64,000 bases of DNA from Phycomyces blakesleeanus NRRL 1555(-) (taxonomy: Eukaryota > Mucoromycota > Mucoromycetes > Mucorales > Phycomycetaceae), in the NCBI RefSeq assembly GCF_001638985.1, contig NW_017265145.1:1288715-1352714 (forward strand), read 5' to 3'. The position numbers and the translations under genes were made by a program. Of the stretch, positions 22,620 to 35,692 are shown piece after piece (position 1 is the first letter of the stretch; every line of letters starts with the position of its first letter). A model generated the notes under the pieces. The model saw only the letters and a list, made by a program, of their open reading frames with translations. It was not told the DNA's origin and did no database searches.

Positions 22620-25600
22620 ATGAACCCCTCTGCTGAGAACTACCCCGCCGCCATCATCCCTGCTCATGATGAGGATGCCATGTCCGTCATGACTGAGGAG
22701 GACCTCATCGCCAGTCTGAGTGACAACATCTCCTTTGCCAGCTCCACCCCTGGACAATTTGTGGCTCCCTCTCCCCTTCGTCCCTTGGTAGCGAATGCTG
22801 CTACAACAGTCTTGTCTTTGTCAGAGAAACTTAGACTAGAACTTCAACAGCATGTAGAGGCTGTCAGCGCTGCTCACGCTATGAACGATGAGCAAGCAGC
22901 TGAATTAGCCCTTAATAAGGTCAGACGCGTCAAAGAAATGATAGATATAGAAATAGCATGCAGTCAGTACCTTTCGCCTTCTGTGAAAGTTGTAGAGAAG
23001 AGCAGTCGCACTGGAGGGTTGACTCTTAATAGAAGAGATCTTCCTAAGTTCCAGTTGGCAGACGATGTGATTAGATCCTTCCCGAATGAAGAGGTCTTTC
23101 ACTCAGTAGACCACTTCCTTCGCACCTTCCAAAAGGTTATTGAGTCGTCCCTTCAGGACATTGAACTAGTTTGGAAGAGATTTTTACCGCTCTGCTTGCC
23201 TCATAGTGACGATGGATGGGTAGAGATGGATTTGAAGAAGTGTGTAGATTGGAATGCGGCCAAGATCTGCTTTACAGCAAGACATGGATCGCGCTTGGTG
23301 ACATCCCGTTCGGTAAAAGAGGTATTTACCATGGTAATGCTTCCTTCTGAGTCGATTGGAGATTACTCCAAGAAGTTCCTTCAGGCTGTGTATGATGCCG
23401 GCCTCCCCAAAAACGATGCTCGTGTTGCCGACCGCTTCCTCGCTTCCTTGACTAGGCAAGTACAGACACTCTTGCGGCTCACCATGACCAGATTGGACTT
23501 CAATGGCGAGACCAAAAGAGATTGGACTGTGGAGCAGTTGACGCAGATTGGCAGAGACATCCTTGGCGACGACAATCGCATGTATGCCGAAGCTACCCAG
23601 CTCATTCCTGGTGCCAACATGCACACTGAGAGGAGAATGGAGAAGAAGAGAATGGAGGCGTATCCTCGCAAGAAGGTGCACTCCAGCAACAACCAGCAGC
23701 ACCGAATCAGTAAGCCGGAGCGTTCCTTCTTCTGCTCGCACCATGGTAAGAATACTACACATGAGTCGAGCAAATGCTTCACCCTGGCCAACAACAAGGC
23801 CAAAGTAGCTGCCCCCACCAAGCGCAACCCCTGCAGGCGGTGTGGAGAAAACTACTTCCGTGGCCACGTCTGTAAGGACAGTGAGCCAGTCCTGATGGTC
23901 TCGCAGGTCCCTGCCAAGGAGAAGTCTGAGCAAGTGCTCAAGGCGATCCAAGACAGTGTCGACTTGGAACTCGAAGACATGTCTTTCGACTGTAAGTACC
24001 TACTTGACAAAATTGAGAGAAGGGTTAAAGCCAATGATGCATTTAATCTAACCACTCCTATTATTGTAGAGAACCACAAACTACTTGGAATGATTGACAC
24101 TGGCAGTGCACGCACTTTCATTAGTTTACAATGTTTGAATGAAAATTTAAATATAAATAAAATAAATTCATCAAATGGTTCCTTCACTTTCTTGTCAAAG
24201 AATAGTGGTACTAAGCGATTGGGAAAAACTGATCCTTTAAATTTTAAATATGTGAATGGAATTACGTTTAAGCATGCACCCGAGGTGTTAGAGTTTAATA
24301 CAGGATTTAATTTTGATATTCTTCTTGGAAGAGATATCTTAACAAAAATGAACATCGGATTGATTAATGTTGCATACGATATCGAAGGAGAATATATTCA
24401 TTCAGATAACGCTAAAGACTATGCCGCTGTGTATGAGAATCTAAATATCGATAAAGAGAAAAAGTTTGAACCGGATAATTCGCCAGCTGGTACGGAAATA
24501 CAGCGAGCAGAATTTATTCAGTCAATTCAGGCCTCACTGGATGAAAATAAGAAAATCCCAGTCGAGTCCTCTTGTCCTTTATCAGAATCTCTAATTAGAT
24601 TACCCACAAAAGAAGGCGCCACAGCTTATAGACGTCAATATCCTATTCCCCATGCTCTACGACCAACACTTGATAAACAAGTAAAAGAATGGCTTGAGAC
24701 AGGCACGATTGTCAAGTCCAAGACCAATACTTCCTTCAACAGTCCTATGTTGCTTGTGCCTAAAAGAAACAAAGCTGGAGAGATTGTGAGTCACCGAGTT
24801 TGTCTAGATGTGCGATTATTGAATCAGATCCTACCTCCCACATTCAACTATCCAATTCCTAAAATCCAAACGATATTCCAGAATTTGAGTGGAAAGAAAT
24901 TTTTCACCACATTGGATTTATCGAATGCCTACCATCGTTTCAAAGTTGCACCTGAAGATGTTCATAAATTAACATTCACTCATTTAGATGGGCAACAATA
25001 TAGCTTCATTAAAGGCTGCTTTGGCTTGAAGATGCTTACATCACAATTTCAACATGTCATGGCAACTTTGTTTGATAAAATTGACTGTGTGCAGAATTTT
25101 GTTGATGATTGTATTGTGGCTAGCGAAACATTTGAGCAGCATGTTAAGGATGTAAAAATAGTGATTGATAGATTGACATCGGCGAAGTTGATTCTAAACT
25201 CTGATAAATGTGTCTGGTTTCAACATTCAGTGCGATTGCTTGGTTTTGTCGTCAATGAGACAGGCACCAAGGTTGATAAGCGAAAGTTGACAAACGTTGA
25301 TAAATGGCCTATTCCTAAAACTGCGAAACAAATTCAGCAATTTATGGGTTTGATTAATTACTTCAGAGACTATATTCCCATGATCTCGAAGGTGGCTGAA
25401 CCTATTTCACGATTAAGTCATGCCAACAATGTAGCTGAGCTATGGACAGATGAGCAGACAAGAAGCTTTAAAGCATTAAAGGACATACTGCATCAGGATT
25501 TAATTCTTCATTACGCAGATATGTCACGTGAAATGTATGTGGCCACAGATGCTTCCCTTTATGGAGTAGCCTGCCTGCTTTTTCAGCGCGACGATCAAGG

Positions 25601-27525
25601 GCGTGATAAGTATATTAGTTTTGTGTCAACTTCCCTGAGCCCATCCCAACGGCGATGGAGCACCACCAAAAGAGAATTGTATGCAGTCGTTTTGGCGCTT
25701 GATAAATTCCGTCCATTTCTATGGGGCCGACAGTTCACCATTTTTACTGATCATAAAGCACTCACTTATCTTCACACACAAAAAATTGCTAATCCCATGA
25801 TAATTGGCTGGATTGAGACACTTCTTGACTTTGATTTTAAGGTGGTCCATATTCCTGGTTTGTTGAATAAACTACCAGACTTGTTGAGTCGCTTGTATCC
25901 TCCAGAGGATAGTTACAAGCTGGTGGAGGATGATGGATTGAGAAAAATCAGAACAAAACACTTGCAATCTAAAGATAGAGTTATTATTCGTAAGAAAAAG
26001 TACAGTAAGGACAAAGTGCTAAATGTACTTGCTACACAACTCATCGAAAATGTATCAGAGACTTCCGACTATATGTCGCCTCCTGAAGAAAAGCGAAATG
26101 GCTTGTTAAAAGAAGCACATTCGTTTGGTCACTTTGGTAGTCAAGCTATGGTGAATGATCTTCACTCTCAAGGATTACATTGGACTAATATATATGAAGA
26201 AGCAAAGGAGATTATTCGTTCTTGCTCTGAATGTCAGAAGCACAACATCAGCAAAAGAGGATATCACCCATTGACCAATGTTGTAGCTTTCCGACCATTT
26301 GATCATGTTGCAATTGACTTATGCGGTGAATTCCCAGTATCAGAGGATGGTCACACGTATATGCTAGTGTTAGTTAGTTGATGTTTGTTCCAAGTATATC
26401 ATCTTGAGACCATTACCAAACAAAAACTCGACAACAATAGCTAAGGCATTGATAAAAATATTTGGAGATTATGGTTTTCCCAAAGTAATGCAAAGTGACA
26501 ATGGGTTGGAATTTAGAAATTCTTTAATGGCAAGCCTATCGAAAGAGCTTGGTATTGATCGAAGATATTCAACGGCATATCATCCACAAGGAAATGGTAT
26601 TGCTGAAGCCAGTGTGAAAGTTGCAGAGAATACTGTACGGAAAATGATGAGAGCGAACAGCAATGACTGGTGTCACTATTTACCAACTGTTCAGCTATGC
26701 ATAAACAGACATATTCCTCAAAAGACACTGAGTGCACCCTTTTCACTAATGTATGCTCGCAGAGTTAATGTACCTGATGAGTATGGTGATAAAGCAAAAT
26801 TCTCTCTTCCCAAAAACACGGTAACAATTGATGAATTGGAGAAGCAGATTGAATATATGGATAAAATAATATTCCCTGCCATAAACGAAAGAGTCTTGCG
26901 GATCAACGAAGAGTTAAAAAAGAAATACGATCACAAGAACATCTTAATAGACATCCCCAAAGGAACACACGTAATGGTCAGATTACCACATCGTCCAAAT
27001 AAATTGGCACCAATCTATGAAGGTCCTTATACAGTGGTTCGAAGAAATAAAGGAGGATCGTATGAACTAAAGGATGAGCAAGGAGAATTGTTGCACCGAA
27101 ATTACACACCCTCAGAACTCAAGATGGTTACCATCGATGAATCTACAATTGAGAATGAGCTCTACGAAGTTGAAGACATTCGCGATCATCGTGGTGCTGC
27201 TGGTGAAAGAGAATATCTGGTAAAATGGGTTGGTTATGGTGAACGGGCAAACACATGGCAAATGGCTAACGATTTTACCAATCCCACAATAATACAAAAG
27301 TATTGGAAGAAGGTCAGAGAAATCGAACGTTTAGAGAATGAGAGAGCCACGGAATTAGTGAATAAGAGTGCAGCCTCATTAAAGAAAACAGTTCAAATTC
27401 CAAGACATGATGGTAAAATAAAAAGGAATCGCATTGAAGAGTACAATGGAAGTAAGCTTCCTACCGCACTGAGTAGAGAAGAAAGAATGTCCAAAAGAAG
27501 AGCAACAAAAAAATTGATAAAATAA
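22620..27525 (+). pseudogene. Ty3-B Gag-Pol polyprotein broken by a 4-bp duplication in integrase
   Basis: The first frame (22620-26381, 1253 codons) starts MNPSAENYPA. It has Gag with two Cys/His clusters (CSHHGKNTTHESSKC about residue 371, CRRCGENYFRGHVC about 406), protease MIDTGSARTF (about 491), RT with FVDDC (about 828), RNase H ATDASLYGVACL (about 976) and the integrase HHCC domain (about 1165-1210). The tandem repeat TAGTTAGT at 26371-26378 shifts the frame just after the first core motif (AIDLCGEF). The rest (to 27525) keeps SDNGLEF, NGIAEAS and a chromodomain (YEVEDIRDHRG...EYLVKWVGYG). All other catalytic residues look intact. A sequencing or assembly error at the repeat is possible. 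Confidence 0.92.
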
Positions 27526-27702
27526 ACACGTAATCCACGGAGCTGAGTTTACAGTGCAGATCTCTTGAAGTATAAAAAAAAAAAAAAATTATGAGCGTAA
27601 TTGACCCAAATGAAATTGAGCAATTCGACAAATTAATAAATAGTTAAGATGAGATGTTTTGCCGAATCAACAAAAGGTATTGTTGAATCTGGTGGAGGAT
27701 AA

Positions 27703-28234
27703 TGTTGTAAATGAGTATTGACTACTGCTGTAATTGAGAATAAGTCTGAAGGAAATAATATAAGGCCTCAGCTATTCCAATCAAAGGTGTCTACCGATTA
27801 CTTTATTATTTAACACACAGGTTTAGCATGCATGATAGTGATTATATTTCATATGATGATATCACCATAATATGGGATACATCAGTGAATTATTATAAGC
27901 ATAATTATAACTCATAAACACATTTACTTTCGATGTTAATACTTCATTGGGACTACACACATTTATATAATTAATCATACATTAATTATCCCAAGATCAC
28001 GTTGCTCTGATTAAGGCTCAGATAGGATCGATTACCTGACCCCAGTCATATAATTTTCCCAATCCAAAACAATATAAATAGCAGTAGTAGTTCAGTGTAG
28101 GAACCTGGTCAAACTTTGATACAAAATCTTTCTCAATAAACAAAACCTACACAAGTTCTCACGAATCTTCGTTCCTAATTTCAAATCTTGAATTCTTCCT
28201 CTTAAAAACTTCTTCAACTTCAACCACCACAACA
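27703..28234 (+). repeat. 3' LTR of Ty3-B
   Basis: 532 bp, identical to the 5' LTR by eye. Followed by target duplication ATCTT. Confidence 0.95.
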
Positions 28235-28560
28235 ATCTTATTTATTTTTGTCCGTTATTATCATTATTCTTCATTCATATACATGGTCCTTGTTCTTTGG
28301 AGTGTTGTCTATCGATTTTGATATATTTTGTTTCTCTGTTTTCTCTTTTCTGTCTTTCTCAGAATTTGTTGTTGTCACAATTTCCATTTTAATCTTCTCC
28401 CTATTTTTTCTACCTGTCTGTCACCAATTCTTACCTGTCAAATTACCTATTCTTTTCTATTCTTATTGTATTCTTTTTTCTTGTATTTCATAATTCATAT
28501 TACATTTATTTGCCAAGTGATATTATTACAATTCACAACAAACAAACACATCACATGTCA

Positions 28561-28705
28561 GTTTTAGACATGAGATGTTATAAAAATAGTCAGCATTTAA
28601 CAAAATTTTGGTTGTCTGGCAGTGCAGTGACATTGCAGAATTCTTTATAATTCTAGAAAGAATATATTCTATTATTATTCTTTTTTATTTTCCAACAGCG
28701 GCCAA
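28561..28705. other. Short spacer between TU LTR and P2
   Basis: AT-rich, with an imperfect palindrome around TTTTCCA...TGGAAAA at the P2 boundary. No gene seen. Confidence 0.4.
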
Positions 28706-30709
28706 CACTGGAAAAAAGTAGAAAAATACTGACGTGTATATATGGGCAAATGGTACTGGAATAACATTATATATCATAGTTGATATTTTTTCCCACTACA
28801 TTTTAAGGTCATCTAGCACTATATGTGCGAGACTTACAAACACTACAGTATATGTAAATGGAGGGTTCTGCAAGTAAGGTTTGGTAGCACTTTTGATATA
28901 CTTATTATGCTTAATAAATAAATAAAAATATTTAAAACTACAGATTTATCTTAGTATTCTTGACACAGGACAGGAAAGATCAAAGATGGATTATATCATG
29001 TATATTGCTCTAATGGTTTATCTGTACTACATCTCATCTTTACTGACCATCTTTACTGACCACCTATACTAACAGTTCTTTAAAATCTCTAATCATCAAC
29101 AACAAAAAATACGTCTTTAAAATTATGAACCAGTTATATATTCTTTATTTATTTTGTTTCCCGTTCTTATTAGGTTGGTAATAGTTTATACTTTTATTTT
29201 TATTGGAAAGAATAGAATGTTTCTAGGTTTCAAATCTAATAAAACTATTCTATATCCCCAGCTACTTCTTGCTTGGCCAGTTTGTTATATTTGAGATAAA
29301 AAATTTTCTACAAAAAACAAATACCTGAATAAAATGAGGTGCTTGTTAACTTTTTTAGGGGTAAAAGCAGTACTCTTTGAGAATAGATAAAACATCAGTG
29401 ATAGGAGTGCGTACATGTTTTATACTGCAACTTTTATACACTAATTAATACTTACATTGGAAGTACCCAGTACAAATAGACAAAGAAATAAAACATTTAC
29501 AGTAAAGCATGAGATTATGATTTCTTTGACTATAAAACAATAGGAAAGAATTAATTTTTGTGAATTGCATAATAGAATAATTGATTTACATACCAAAGGC
29601 AAAGGATTTCTTTGCAGCCCAAAATATAATATGTAAAGTGATAATATCGTCTCTAGTAGAGGATATATATTAATATATAGTATAAATAGTATTATTGTAT
29701 GTATAGAAGCAAATAAAAGGCTTATCATTGCAGGCTGGTAGCACGGGATGGAGGTTCTTGAGGCATGTCACTTTTGTAAGAGAGATGTTCATCTATAATA
29801 GAAATATATTTAATGAGATAAATATTAAAAAGAAATAGATTAAAATAAAATAAACTATTACCGTATCAATATCCATGTTTGATTGTAGAGAGTATTTTTG
29901 GCAATGTGGTCTATATTAAAGAAAGAAAAAAGTCAGAATGATTGTATGGAATGATGACATAAAATATATCTACTAACCCTGACTAATCTGGATGACTTTT
30001 TTGAAGATGACACATCAGAATGAGATGAAGAGTAAGTTTCTATGACATTAAAATATATAGTTATTTTTTAGTTATATATAAAGAATTATATATTTCTTTT
30101 AAAACAAAGAAAGTGCCTTACCAGAGAACCTTGCAAGTGTAAAGAGTGAAGAAAGAGAAACAGAGAGAATACCTATGACAGACAAAAAAATTAATTCTTT
30201 TGTTCTTTGTAAAGAAGTATTTTGAACCAAAAACAATCTTATCAGAAAAAATTGCAAATATAACAAGAATTGAAAAGAGAGAGAAAAGAGGGAAATAACA
30301 AAAAATAAATAAAAAAGTAAAAAAAAAAATCTTAAAAAAAAAGAAAAAAGTGTGTTTAAAACAAAAGACTAAAATGGTTTTATCAAGTCCCAAAGCAATA
30401 TGAAAACCGATTTACATCTCAGTTATTACAAGAAGTATTAATAGAGATCCATATATCAAATATATTTTGAATATATATATTAACTATACCTTTCATATAA
30501 TATACTTTCCCTTGCTCTTACTCTCTTGCTACTTACTACATTTATACTCCCAAATCAACACACTTGTTCTAATAATTCAAATATGTAAACTTGATACGAT
30601 TTATTTTTAATTTAACTTAAATAAATTTAATTGTAGAGTGATAGCAATAATAATAATATAATCTGAAACTAATCATTATAATCTTTCATTTTATTATATT
30701 CCATAGACA
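28706..30709. other. P2 left arm, no convincing gene
   Basis: AT-rich, with stretches matching the inverted P0 end (about 28740-29215). Short minus-strand segments around 29740-30120 have splice-like borders but are too short to call. Confidence 0.45.
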
Positions 30710-31947
30710 ATGACTAACACAAGATGTAAACGTGCAATTGCCCTTCGTTCTGTTGAGATTACCAATCAGCAGCTTATGGAAATACTTTCTACTGTAAGAG
30801 TGGATATGTCTACCATAAAAGAACAGATCAGCAATGCTGAGCAAACTCTGACCAGCATGTATGGCCGAATTGGTGCTCTTGCCACCACCAGCACCAACAC
30901 CATCAGTGCCATAGATAGTTTGGCCAGAGTTCCCCTTGCTGCTCCTGTGAGAGTTGAACTCACTATTGCTGCACCTGTTGTCATCTCCAACCATGAGTCT
31001 ACCTGTGAAAAATCTAATGCAGTTTATATGAGTAACATATTATAAAATATTTTATCAATTCATTTTCTCATAATTTATTTATCAGGCACATATTCACAAC
31101 CTTATGTGAAAACCCAAGATTAGCTTGAGAACGCCAGAAAATATCCTGGCCAACAACGTCAAGCCCAGATGGGATACAAATGTTGCTTTCAACAAATCTC
31201 CCAACAGGGAGATAGCCGAGCAACTTCTTTCTAACCTTGAGTACAGGTTTGGTTCCTCTAGTATGAGATGGAGTGACCTCCAAAAAAGGTTGCATACCAA
31301 CTTCACTAGTAGAACCCGTCGTGAGAGAATGTCTGATGATGAGATAGCAGAAACAAATGCTCTTACACAAAGAGCAGCCCGTGCAGATAATGTGAGTATT
31401 ATGCTAATATATATAGTTTGTAGTTGAAAATTAAAATTAAAAGTAACAAATTAACAAAACTTATTAATAGAATGAGTGTCACTATGTACTGATATACAAA
31501 GACAATAAGGAGGCCATTGATCTTTTAATGCTCAGAGACTGTGCCAACACTCTCCAAAAAGCAGTAATGTCAGATGGAGAGTCTGCCGATGAAATGGACA
31601 AGGATGGCATAAAACATGTCATTTATATTGTACAACCAGACTGGAGAAGCAATGAGATAGATTAATTTAAAGTAATACTTTTGTATTTGTGTATTATTAT
31701 ATTGAGTGAATTATTAACAAATATATTTCAATGCAACTGTTTCATTGCACTTGTTGACACTTATACTGTCCAGGCCATGGGGTCAAGTACAAATCAAAGG
31801 ATCTGTAGAATCACTGCTAGTGGGTCTAACTCAGCAGTCCCAGATAATGTTAGCCCCAATTTTTCTCAGTGGGCTCTTAGAGACAGGCTCGAAATAAAAA
31901 AAAATGTTTCTCTCTTTTTATCTACATATTACTTTTTACATACATAA
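30710..31947 (+). pseudogene. P2 accessory protein homologue, probably damaged
   Basis: Diverged counterpart of the P1 accessory gene. Exon 1 (from 30710, MTNTRCKRAIALRS) is followed by a heptad-rich coiled-coil stretch (MEILSTVRVDMSTIKEQISN). Exon 2 (to 31392) has KPRWDTNVAFNK, matching KPTWDVNIG in P1. Exon 3 (about 31471-31660) has MSDGESADEM and PDWRSNE, matching MSGDETETD and PDWRSDE. A last exon (about 31774) carries SPNFSQWALRD near the C-terminus. A stop follows PDWRSNEID and another lies at the start of exon 2, so splicing or integrity is in doubt. Function unknown. Confidence 0.55.
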
Positions 31948-31949
31948 TA

Positions 31950-32504
31950 AGGGTGGACAATAAGAATTTTTTAAAAAATTCACTTCTTCTTTAAGTAAAT
32001 GTATTTGTTAAAAAAATAAAACTCAGAAATTTGGAATTTTTTAAAAGGATCCACTTTTTTGTGAGTTTTTTTTTAAAAAAAAGATTTTTTTTACCAAAAA
32101 GAGATGAAGAAGTTCAAGGCATTGCATCTCATAATTTTTTTTCAAAAATTTGCTAAAGATAACTGTGGTGATACACTATGCATATTCTAATTGTCAATTA
32201 ATTAAGTACATAACTATAACGTAGTTACTCTGGAAGAGGCTTAGTATAGATTATATTTGATAGTCATATTGATACACAATTTTATATTTAATCAACAAAC
32301 AATTCAGTTTGGCAGATTTTTGGTTATCTTTTATTTAATAAAATAACAAGTAAAATTGACTCTCGTGTTTTTAATTTATTTTACCACAATAACCATTTTT
32401 TTACTACTTTTTCATTCTTTTTGACTTTTTTTTCTGCAATGTTATTGGATTAGAAGAAATTAAAAAATGGAATTTTTTTGAGAAAAATTCCTATTGTCCA
32501 CCCT
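31950..32504. mobile_element. 555-bp TA-flanked MITE in P2
   Basis: Inverted ends AGGGTGGACAATARGAATTTTT (22 bp, one mismatch), flanked by TA on both sides (31948-31949, 32505-32506). It contains no coding sequence. P1 has only about 105 bp between its two genes, and removing this block leaves a similar spacing in P2. TA target plus terminal repeats suggest a Tc1/mariner-type non-autonomous element. Confidence 0.75.
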
Positions 32505-32585
32505 TAATACTATTAATATATATAGGGAATTTGTTCTGTTTTTTTTTGTATAAGAAAAGGAAAGTCAAGTGGGAGTTTTTTTATT

Positions 32586-35500
32586 TTAAGTATAAAGCTT
32601 TTTTGGCAAAGCAATTACTAGAATCTTACTAACATTTCTACTTGTAGTAATCCTGGCTGTAGCAATCTCTAAAAGAATGTGGTGCACAGGTACAATGCAA
32701 TGACAACTATTGGAGGAGAAGGTGGGGAGACAAAACTCAAGACCGTCATCCTCACGCGATCTATCAGAGGAAGTATTAAACCACTTGATATATGTGAATA
32801 CATGTTGATGATCATGAACCATGCGAGTCAGGTGGAGATTGTTGTTAGAAGGGTGTGTAAAGGAGTGTGTGAAGAGATACTGTATTTGTTCAGCATAGGC
32901 TAGAGTATTTCTACCATCACTATCAACAAATATTATGTGAACAAGAGAACCACAACCAGCTGAACCGTTTTTATCACGGTACTGTTTACCAAGTATGTTA
33001 ATAAACTTCAACTTTGTGATTTCATTGTCAACAAAGGAGTTTGTGAGCATGACATATTGGTAACTGACACGTTTAGGAAGATCATAGAATGTTTTATAGT
33101 GCTGAAGCAGATGGGCATAGTCGGTTTCATCCATCAGTGATGATTTTTTTAGCTGAAGAAGAAAAGTCAAAGGAGGGAGAGGTTCGTTACCCTTTGGAGG
33201 AAGATGTGGGTTGGACAATGCAAGTAAGAATGATTGCAATCGGAATGGATGGGAGGAGAGGGTAATGACTGTGGTGGTAGGTATGACTTTCGGAGAAAGC
33301 TTTGAGAAAATGTTGAAAAAGAGGACATAGCTAGAACTTTTCAGAACAGCATTGACATAGTCATCCTTGAATGCGTTTTGAATAAAACTTCTCATATATG
33401 TTGCCTCAAAACTATCTTTTTCATTTGTCTTGATATGCTTCAACAGGCCATTATATCTCTCAAATCCAAAGAGCCAGTAACCATACACAGGTCCAAAATC
33501 ACGAATGGTCTCGCAAAGATGGAGGTGCAGGTGTATGTTGCAGGTGAGGATGGTGGGAGTGTAGAGTTTGGTAGCCTTTTTGCAAAACATTTCCAGATAG
33601 TCATGGGCGCTTTTCACTTTATCAAATGCGATGCTTGGCTTGATAAGATAGCAGCATGCACGGACGAAATTCATTCAGTTGTTGTACATTTCAAATAGTA
33701 GAACACTATGAAGCAAAACAAAATAATATACCAGTACCCAGGATTTCCAGTCGTCAGCTTTCATATAAGGAAAGCCTTTTCCAATCTTCGATATCAGCTT
33801 TGTATAATCCCTTGGAAGGACCATTGTCTCTGCAATTTTTTCCATGGTAGCAAACTCTTTGGCTCCAATTGTTTTCTTATCGACCCACTGGTCCATCATT
33901 CTCTTTGGCGTCCCCAGAAATAAACTATGCATGGGATCAATGATCGTTCCACGTACTAGATCAAAGTATCCAAGGCGTTGCAACTGCAACCATTTAACAC
34001 CATATTCGACCTCCAGCTGGTGCCTTTCTGAGGGTGTACTTGTACTCTTCCACTCCTCAGCATGCAACCTGTTCCCTACACCACTACAAATAATCCAAAG
34101 AGAGTAATCGAATCTACTGAAGTCCACCTGATTTGTGTTGGGCAATCTGAGAAACTGGGTTGTATACTTGTAGCATGCACATGTACTATTGTGGGCTGTA
34201 AATCCACTTGTTTTCCTAGCAGCAGAGATGTCACGCAACCATCAGCAAGGCAGTACAGACATTAGCACCAGAAGGACACTCATAGGTTGGGACTCGCATT
34301 CCAATATACAACTGTTTTATCTTGTCTACCATAAGCTTGAGATAGTTATCTATCTCCTCGCATCTTGGCTCCTTGGGACCAGGCATCAGACCAACCAGAA
34401 TTGTGTTCTCAGGCTTGAACTGTAACTCTCAGGCCAGATTATTTACAACTAAGTAAATTGCACCAGAAGAGTAACTAACTCCATTGAACAGCTGGAACCA
34501 GTCTATGTTGAGTATCAACATCAATGAGTGAGGACAAGCAACGAACAAGATGCCACTTGCATCCTTCAGCTTTTTCCACATTGCTTTATTATATATGTCG
34601 CACATAGTATTGACAATCTTAAGCTCTGTGTTCCAGTGACAGATTTGCTCTTCAAAACCAGGACGAAGGAAAAGAACAGACAAAGCTTGCTTGAGGGACT
34701 GGTACAAGTATGCTTGCTTTAATACCAGTGCATTTGAAGTTGCCTCTTTCATCAACTCACAACCACAAGGAGAGTGTGCACCAACATTTGTGAAAACACA
34801 ATGGGGAGGTACAGACATGTTTTCTTCATAGATGCAATGGCAGTTTGGACATGACACAAATTGCTTAATGTCTTTGGTGATAGACAAAAAGGTAGTCATT
34901 TTATGTAGCCCAGCCAGACTTTTGGGAAGTTAGAAATCTTGTCCATAAATCTTCAAGAGCTCGTTGATGAACTCAATCAAGACAACAGAACTCTTATTGA
35001 CCACATAACGAGATGCAAACAATACTGTGAAAATAGCAATAAATCTGTGCACTGGATTCTCGAGCATACCAGAAGCAGCAAAAGGGTCTTTTTTTTAAAA
35101 AAAATTAACACATATTTTTTTTTAGTTTTTTTTTATATATTTAAAACTGACCTTCATTGTTAAACTCTTCAACATAAATCTTGGCAGTGTCTTCTTTGCT
35201 ATTGTCATTACTGTCATTGTCATCGGTCATATTAGACTCATTACCATTGTAGTTATTACCAACAAAGACGTCATTATCAAATATCGAGACAGTATCCAAA
35301 ATAGGTGAGTTGGCCTGACCATCTATTGCTTCCACAGAATCGGATTGATATGTTGGGATTAGTACAAATATGGAATATAATAGTTTATTATTAGTTTTTC
35401 TTCTGCTTTTCAAATAAAAAATGTCTTACTTTCAGTATCTACTCCCATGCTTCTCTTTTCAGCTATGTTTTTTAAAATAATAAAAAATAAAAATAAAAGC

Positions 35501-35692
35501 GATTATTACTTAGTAGACAGATAACAGCACTAAATAAATTATACAACTCTTGAATATCTCAGTACCTTCAAATCTAACTCTTTTATTATGACGCTGAACA
35601 GTATATCTCAATACTTGGGAAACTCCTTGATCATTATTATTGCATCTGGTGCAGTGGCAATCAGTGTTGTACATTTGAATAGAAGGAAACAT
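32586..35692 (-). pseudogene. P2 TNP2-like transposase, decayed
   Basis: Same exon plan as P1. Exon 1 (from 35692) encodes CHCTRC...H; an acidic exon (35413-35141) follows, then an exon at about 35085-34933 (FIAIFTVLFASRYVVNKS). The main block runs 34899-33675: CPNCHCIYEE, LFNGVSYSSGAIYLVVNN, GLMPGPKEP, TSGFTAHNSTCACYKY, IIDPMHSLFLGTPKRMMD. The DUF4218-like block is 33674-32586: NIHLHLHLCETIRDFGPVYG, WLFGFERYNG. Breaks include DF-stop-LP at about 34931 (sense CAA in P0), a TGA at about 34430 where P1 has an arginine, and a frame change near 34240. Probably inactive. Confidence 0.8.

Larger units (their letters stand above)
22069..28234 (+). mobile_element. Ty3/gypsy chromovirus Ty3-B, very recent insertion
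   Basis: 6166 bp with two 532-bp LTRs (22069-22600 and 27703-28234) that I find identical by eye, and a 5-bp target duplication ATCTT (22064-22068, 28235-28239). The polypurine tract GGTGGAGGATAA precedes the 3' LTR. One long gag-pol frame ending in a chromodomain is interrupted once by a 4-bp tandem duplication. Insertion is into a TU LTR. Confidence 0.95.
21464..28560 (+). mobile_element. LTR, tRNA-upstream family (TU), split by Ty3-B
   Basis: The two parts, 21464-22068 and 28240-28560, join into a single LTR-like unit of about 926 bp (TGGTG...ATGTCA). It has a TTTATAAAAAGAAC TATA region near 22014. The copy at 37663-38174 is uninterrupted at the same place and confirms the empty site. The U3 end is 51 bp upstream of tRNA-Gly and the LTR points away from the tRNA. 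No target duplication was recognised. Confidence 0.8.

Noticed and set aside
23184..23951. Minus-strand open frame of 255 codons
   Set aside because: Antisense shadow of the Ty3-B gag region, composition-driven.
30118..30393. Minus-strand Phe-rich open frame
   Set aside because: A-rich low-complexity sequence in the P2 arm.
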